A stretch of 64,000 bases of DNA, taken from NCBI RefSeq assembly GCF_003390885.1, contig NZ_QMEL01000007.1:1-64000 (forward strand). Reading direction: 5' to 3'. Position numbers and translations under genes: made by a program. A model generated the notes under the pieces. That model did not search any database. It was given only the letters and a program-made list of their open reading frames with translations, and was not told the origin of the DNA. This document shows, piece after piece, positions 62,793-64,000 of the stretch. This stretch comes from Pelagibacterium sediminicola (GTDB lineage: Bacteria; Pseudomonadota; Alphaproteobacteria; Rhizobiales; Devosiaceae). Numbering within the stretch: position 1 is the stretch's first letter; each line of letters starts with the position of its first letter.

Positions 62793-63016
62793 GCAATCCT
62801 GTCCGGATCATCCGGCGGCTGGCGGGCTGGATCACCGCGGGCTCAGCGTAAATTCCCGTGGACGGAATCGCCGCTCTTTCTGTTCGCTTCCCCGGCGAAC
62901 GCCGGGGTCCATACTTCCTGATCCGCGGTTGCTGAAATTGGAGCATGGGTCCCGGCTTTCGCCGGGACAGCGACTGAGAAAGCAACCGCTTCCGATAAAC
63001 CTTGGAAGCCTCTAAG
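62793..63016. repeat. inverted pair of REP palindromes (BIME-like) in intergenic DNA
   Basis: CCCCGGC-gaac-GCCGGGG (62890-62907) and GTCCCGGC-tttc-GCCGGGAC (62949-62968) belong to one family in opposite orientation: each reads ATGG(A/G)(C/T)CCCGGC away from the other. This type is common in Hyphomicrobiales. No gene is seen in this stretch. Confidence 0.65.
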
Positions 63017-63274
63017 AGTGCCTAACAAAACCAGAGATGGCCACGATGGGGTTTGGACGAGTCGGATGCAAGGACAGGCGCGCGGGCGATACCGGGGGTA
63101 TCGCCAAGCGACTGGACACGGCAGCCGGCCGTCCAGACCCCACCTGCGGCGCGCGGAATTTGTCCATCCGCTGCGTTCCCGCGTTTGCCGATACCTCGGT
63201 ATCGGCTGCACGCGGCGCCTTGCGGGCTGAACAAATTGCGCGCGTCGTGGCCGTCTCTGGTTTTGTTAGGCACT
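63017..63274. mobile_element. 258-bp MITE with 30-bp terminal inverted repeats and 5-bp target duplication
   Basis: The left end AGTGCCTAACAAAACCAGAG... and the right end (reverse complement) match at 29 of 30 bases. Both sides are flanked by the direct repeat CTAAG (63012-63016 and 63275-63279), a target duplication that palindromy alone would not produce. The inside has further symmetry (AATTTGT...ACAAATT; CGATACC-GGGGG-TATCG type stems) and no transposase. The right-hand CTAAG supplies the stop codon of the hemerythrin gene. Confidence 0.8.
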
Positions 63275-63772
63275 CTAAGTGTCCTCCTCGAGCAGCGGTA
63301 CGATGATTTCCTGTTCAAAGGCGATGTGGCGGCGCAGGCCCTCGAAAAAGCCGCGCAGCATGTAGCCGAAGGCGTCGGGAGCGGGGCGGGGGGAGCCGCG
63401 ACCGTAGGCCATGAGGGCGTCGTGCAGTTCTTCTGAAAAACAGACGTCTTCCATGTGTTCGTATTTGAGCCGCTCGATGCTGGCGGAGATGGCGTGGCGC
63501 GCCTCGATTGCCGGAAAGACCAGCCGCTCCTCGAGGTCATGGGCCCGGGAAATAAGCGGGCCGAGGGCGCGGGCGGCGTTGAGGCAGGCGGCGCGATCGA
63601 CGTGCGAAGGCAGGGAATCGGCGATGGCTTCGAGGGATCGGCAGAGGGCGAGCTGGTCGCGGTGGGTCGCGGTGAGCAGGGCGGCGAGGGTGTCTTTTGG
63701 CGCATCTTTGGCAAAAGGACGCTCCATTTCCCTCGTTTGTCGTTCCCGGTGGGTGTCTTGCTCGATGACCAT
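63275..63772 (-). CDS. hemerythrin HHE-domain protein
   Basis: 165 residues. The four-helix bundle has iron-ligand His/Glu residues in TATHRDQLALCRSLE, ISRAHDLEERLVFPAIE, IERLKYEHMEDVCF and RRHIAFEQEIIVPLLEE. ATG 63772 follows AGGG. Such proteins bind oxygen or nitric oxide or handle iron, and often sit with FNR-controlled genes; a FNR box lies about 80 nt upstream. Its last codon runs directly into the MITE boundary. Confidence 0.85.
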   Translation of the reverse strand: MVIEQDTHRERQTREMERPFAKDAPKDTLAALLTATHRDQLALCRSLEAIADSLPSHVDRAACLNAARALGPLISRAHDLEERLVFPAIEARHAISASIERLKYEHMEDVCFSEELHDALMAYGRGSPRPAPDAFGYMLRGFFEGLRRHIAFEQEIIVPLLEEDT

Positions 63773-63847
63773 CTGAAACCCTGACGTTTCGCAGCCCTGC
63801 CGGGGCAGTGCGGATGCTCATTTAAGACCTGCCGGTCCGCTCATGCC

Positions 63848-63861
63848 TTGATCCAGGTCAA
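63848..63861. promoter_or_regulatory. FNR box upstream of the hemerythrin gene
   Basis: TTGAT-CCAG-GTCAA, centred at 63854.5. A -41.5 placement gives a start site near 63813 on the minus strand, about 40 nt before the ATG. Confidence 0.7.
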
Positions 63862-63900
63862 GATGACCGGTGGGGCGGCTATCGGATGCCTTGAAATGTT

Positions 63901-63922
63901 GACATAAAGATATCTTTATGTC
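63901..63922. promoter_or_regulatory. perfect 22-bp palindrome, ArsR/SahR-like operator
   Basis: The core ACATAAAGATATCTTTATGT is flanked by G and C, completing 22 symmetric bases. ATAAAGATATCTTTAT-type sites are known for ArsR-family regulators of methionine/SAH genes. TTGACA overlaps its left end, so it sits on a promoter. The controlled gene lies beyond the window. Confidence 0.5.
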
Positions 63923-63977
63923 TTTTTGTTCACTTATCTGCTCGCGGCATATTGGATCAAAAGACATGTGCAATTTA

Positions 63978-64000
63978 CCCGGATGCACGCATGGGGTGCC
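63978..64000 (+). promoter_or_regulatory. possible 5' end of a TPP riboswitch
   Basis: The window ends in CACGCATGGGGTGCC. GGGGTGCC preceded by a P1-like arm is how thi-box (TPP) riboswitches begin; the diagnostic CTGAGA and ACCTGAT parts would come after base 64000 and cannot be seen. Confidence 0.35.

Noticed and set aside
63018-63230. short open frames inside the 258-bp MITE
   Set aside because: They span the terminal repeats and internal palindromes, have no ribosome site and resemble no protein.

Overview
This is a GC-rich alphaproteobacterial chromosome segment. The L-fucose oxidation genes, FnrL/FixK-type boxes, manganese-type ABC system, rhizobial-style palindromic repeats and many ATGA-coupled operons suggest a Hyphomicrobiales member, perhaps Devosiaceae (Devosia/Pelagibacterium-like). 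That placement is inference from gene content, not a search. I saw no tRNA, rRNA or CRISPR.

Layout. (1) 1-2030: mobile-element debris (IS3 transposase tail, frameshifted IS21 istA remnant) around an AmpH-like serine hydrolase. (2) 2074-17993: a 16-kb co-directional catabolic operon from a clear sigma70-type promoter: NDP-forming acyl-CoA synthetase, PotD/BC/A-like ABC importer with fused permeases, GlpD-like dehydrogenase, alkylglycerone-phosphate-synthase-like flavoprotein, glycerol-kinase-like FGGY kinase, aldehyde dehydrogenase, two enoyl-CoA hydratases, TetR regulator, iron alcohol dehydrogenase, thioesterase. Read together, this could take up and dismantle a glycerol-linked (perhaps ether) compound; the substrate is unknown. 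(3) 17997-21340: decaying DNA: IS630 remnant, an intact quinone-reductase-like gene, a 5'-truncated rbsA-like gene abutting an in-frame chimera of pyruvate dehydrogenase E1-alpha and E1-beta.

(4) 21363-39287 is the most unusual block: a Pel-like exopolysaccharide locus. pelE, pelF, pelG and a truncated pelD lie on the minus strand and diverge from a GH114/PelA-type hydrolase, a small TPR protein and a 1,932-residue secreted protein. That protein carries four CBM9-like repeats, the PelA-type Rossmann and NodB-like deacetylase regions, and RTX repeats with a type I secretion tail. Its probable exporter (PrtD/PrtE-type ABC plus HlyD adaptor) and glmS follow. Neither a full PelB porin nor PelC is visible. 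A Crp/FixK regulator sits at the end, and FNR/FixK-type boxes mark its promoter and both divergent promoters of the locus.

(5) 39305-43823: housekeeping and accessory genes (ddh, YtoQ, glutathionyl-hydroquinone reductase, DUF3175, UdgX, DUF421). (6) 43841-55104: a complete non-phosphorylative L-fucose pathway (mutarotase, L-fucose dehydrogenase, fuconolactonase, fuconate dehydratase, keto-deoxyfuconate dehydrogenase, diketo hydrolase), an RbsABC-type importer, an IclR regulator with repeated candidate operators, and L-lactate dehydrogenase to consume the lactate product. (7) 55184-60517: cysQ and a Mn/Zn ABC transporter under Mur/Fur-like operators. (8) 60561-64000: hemN and fnrL sharing an FNR box, a REP pair, a 258-bp MITE inserted at the stop codon of a hemerythrin gene, and a distal regulatory region (FNR box, ArsR/SahR-like palindrome, possible start of a TPP riboswitch) for a gene beyond the window.
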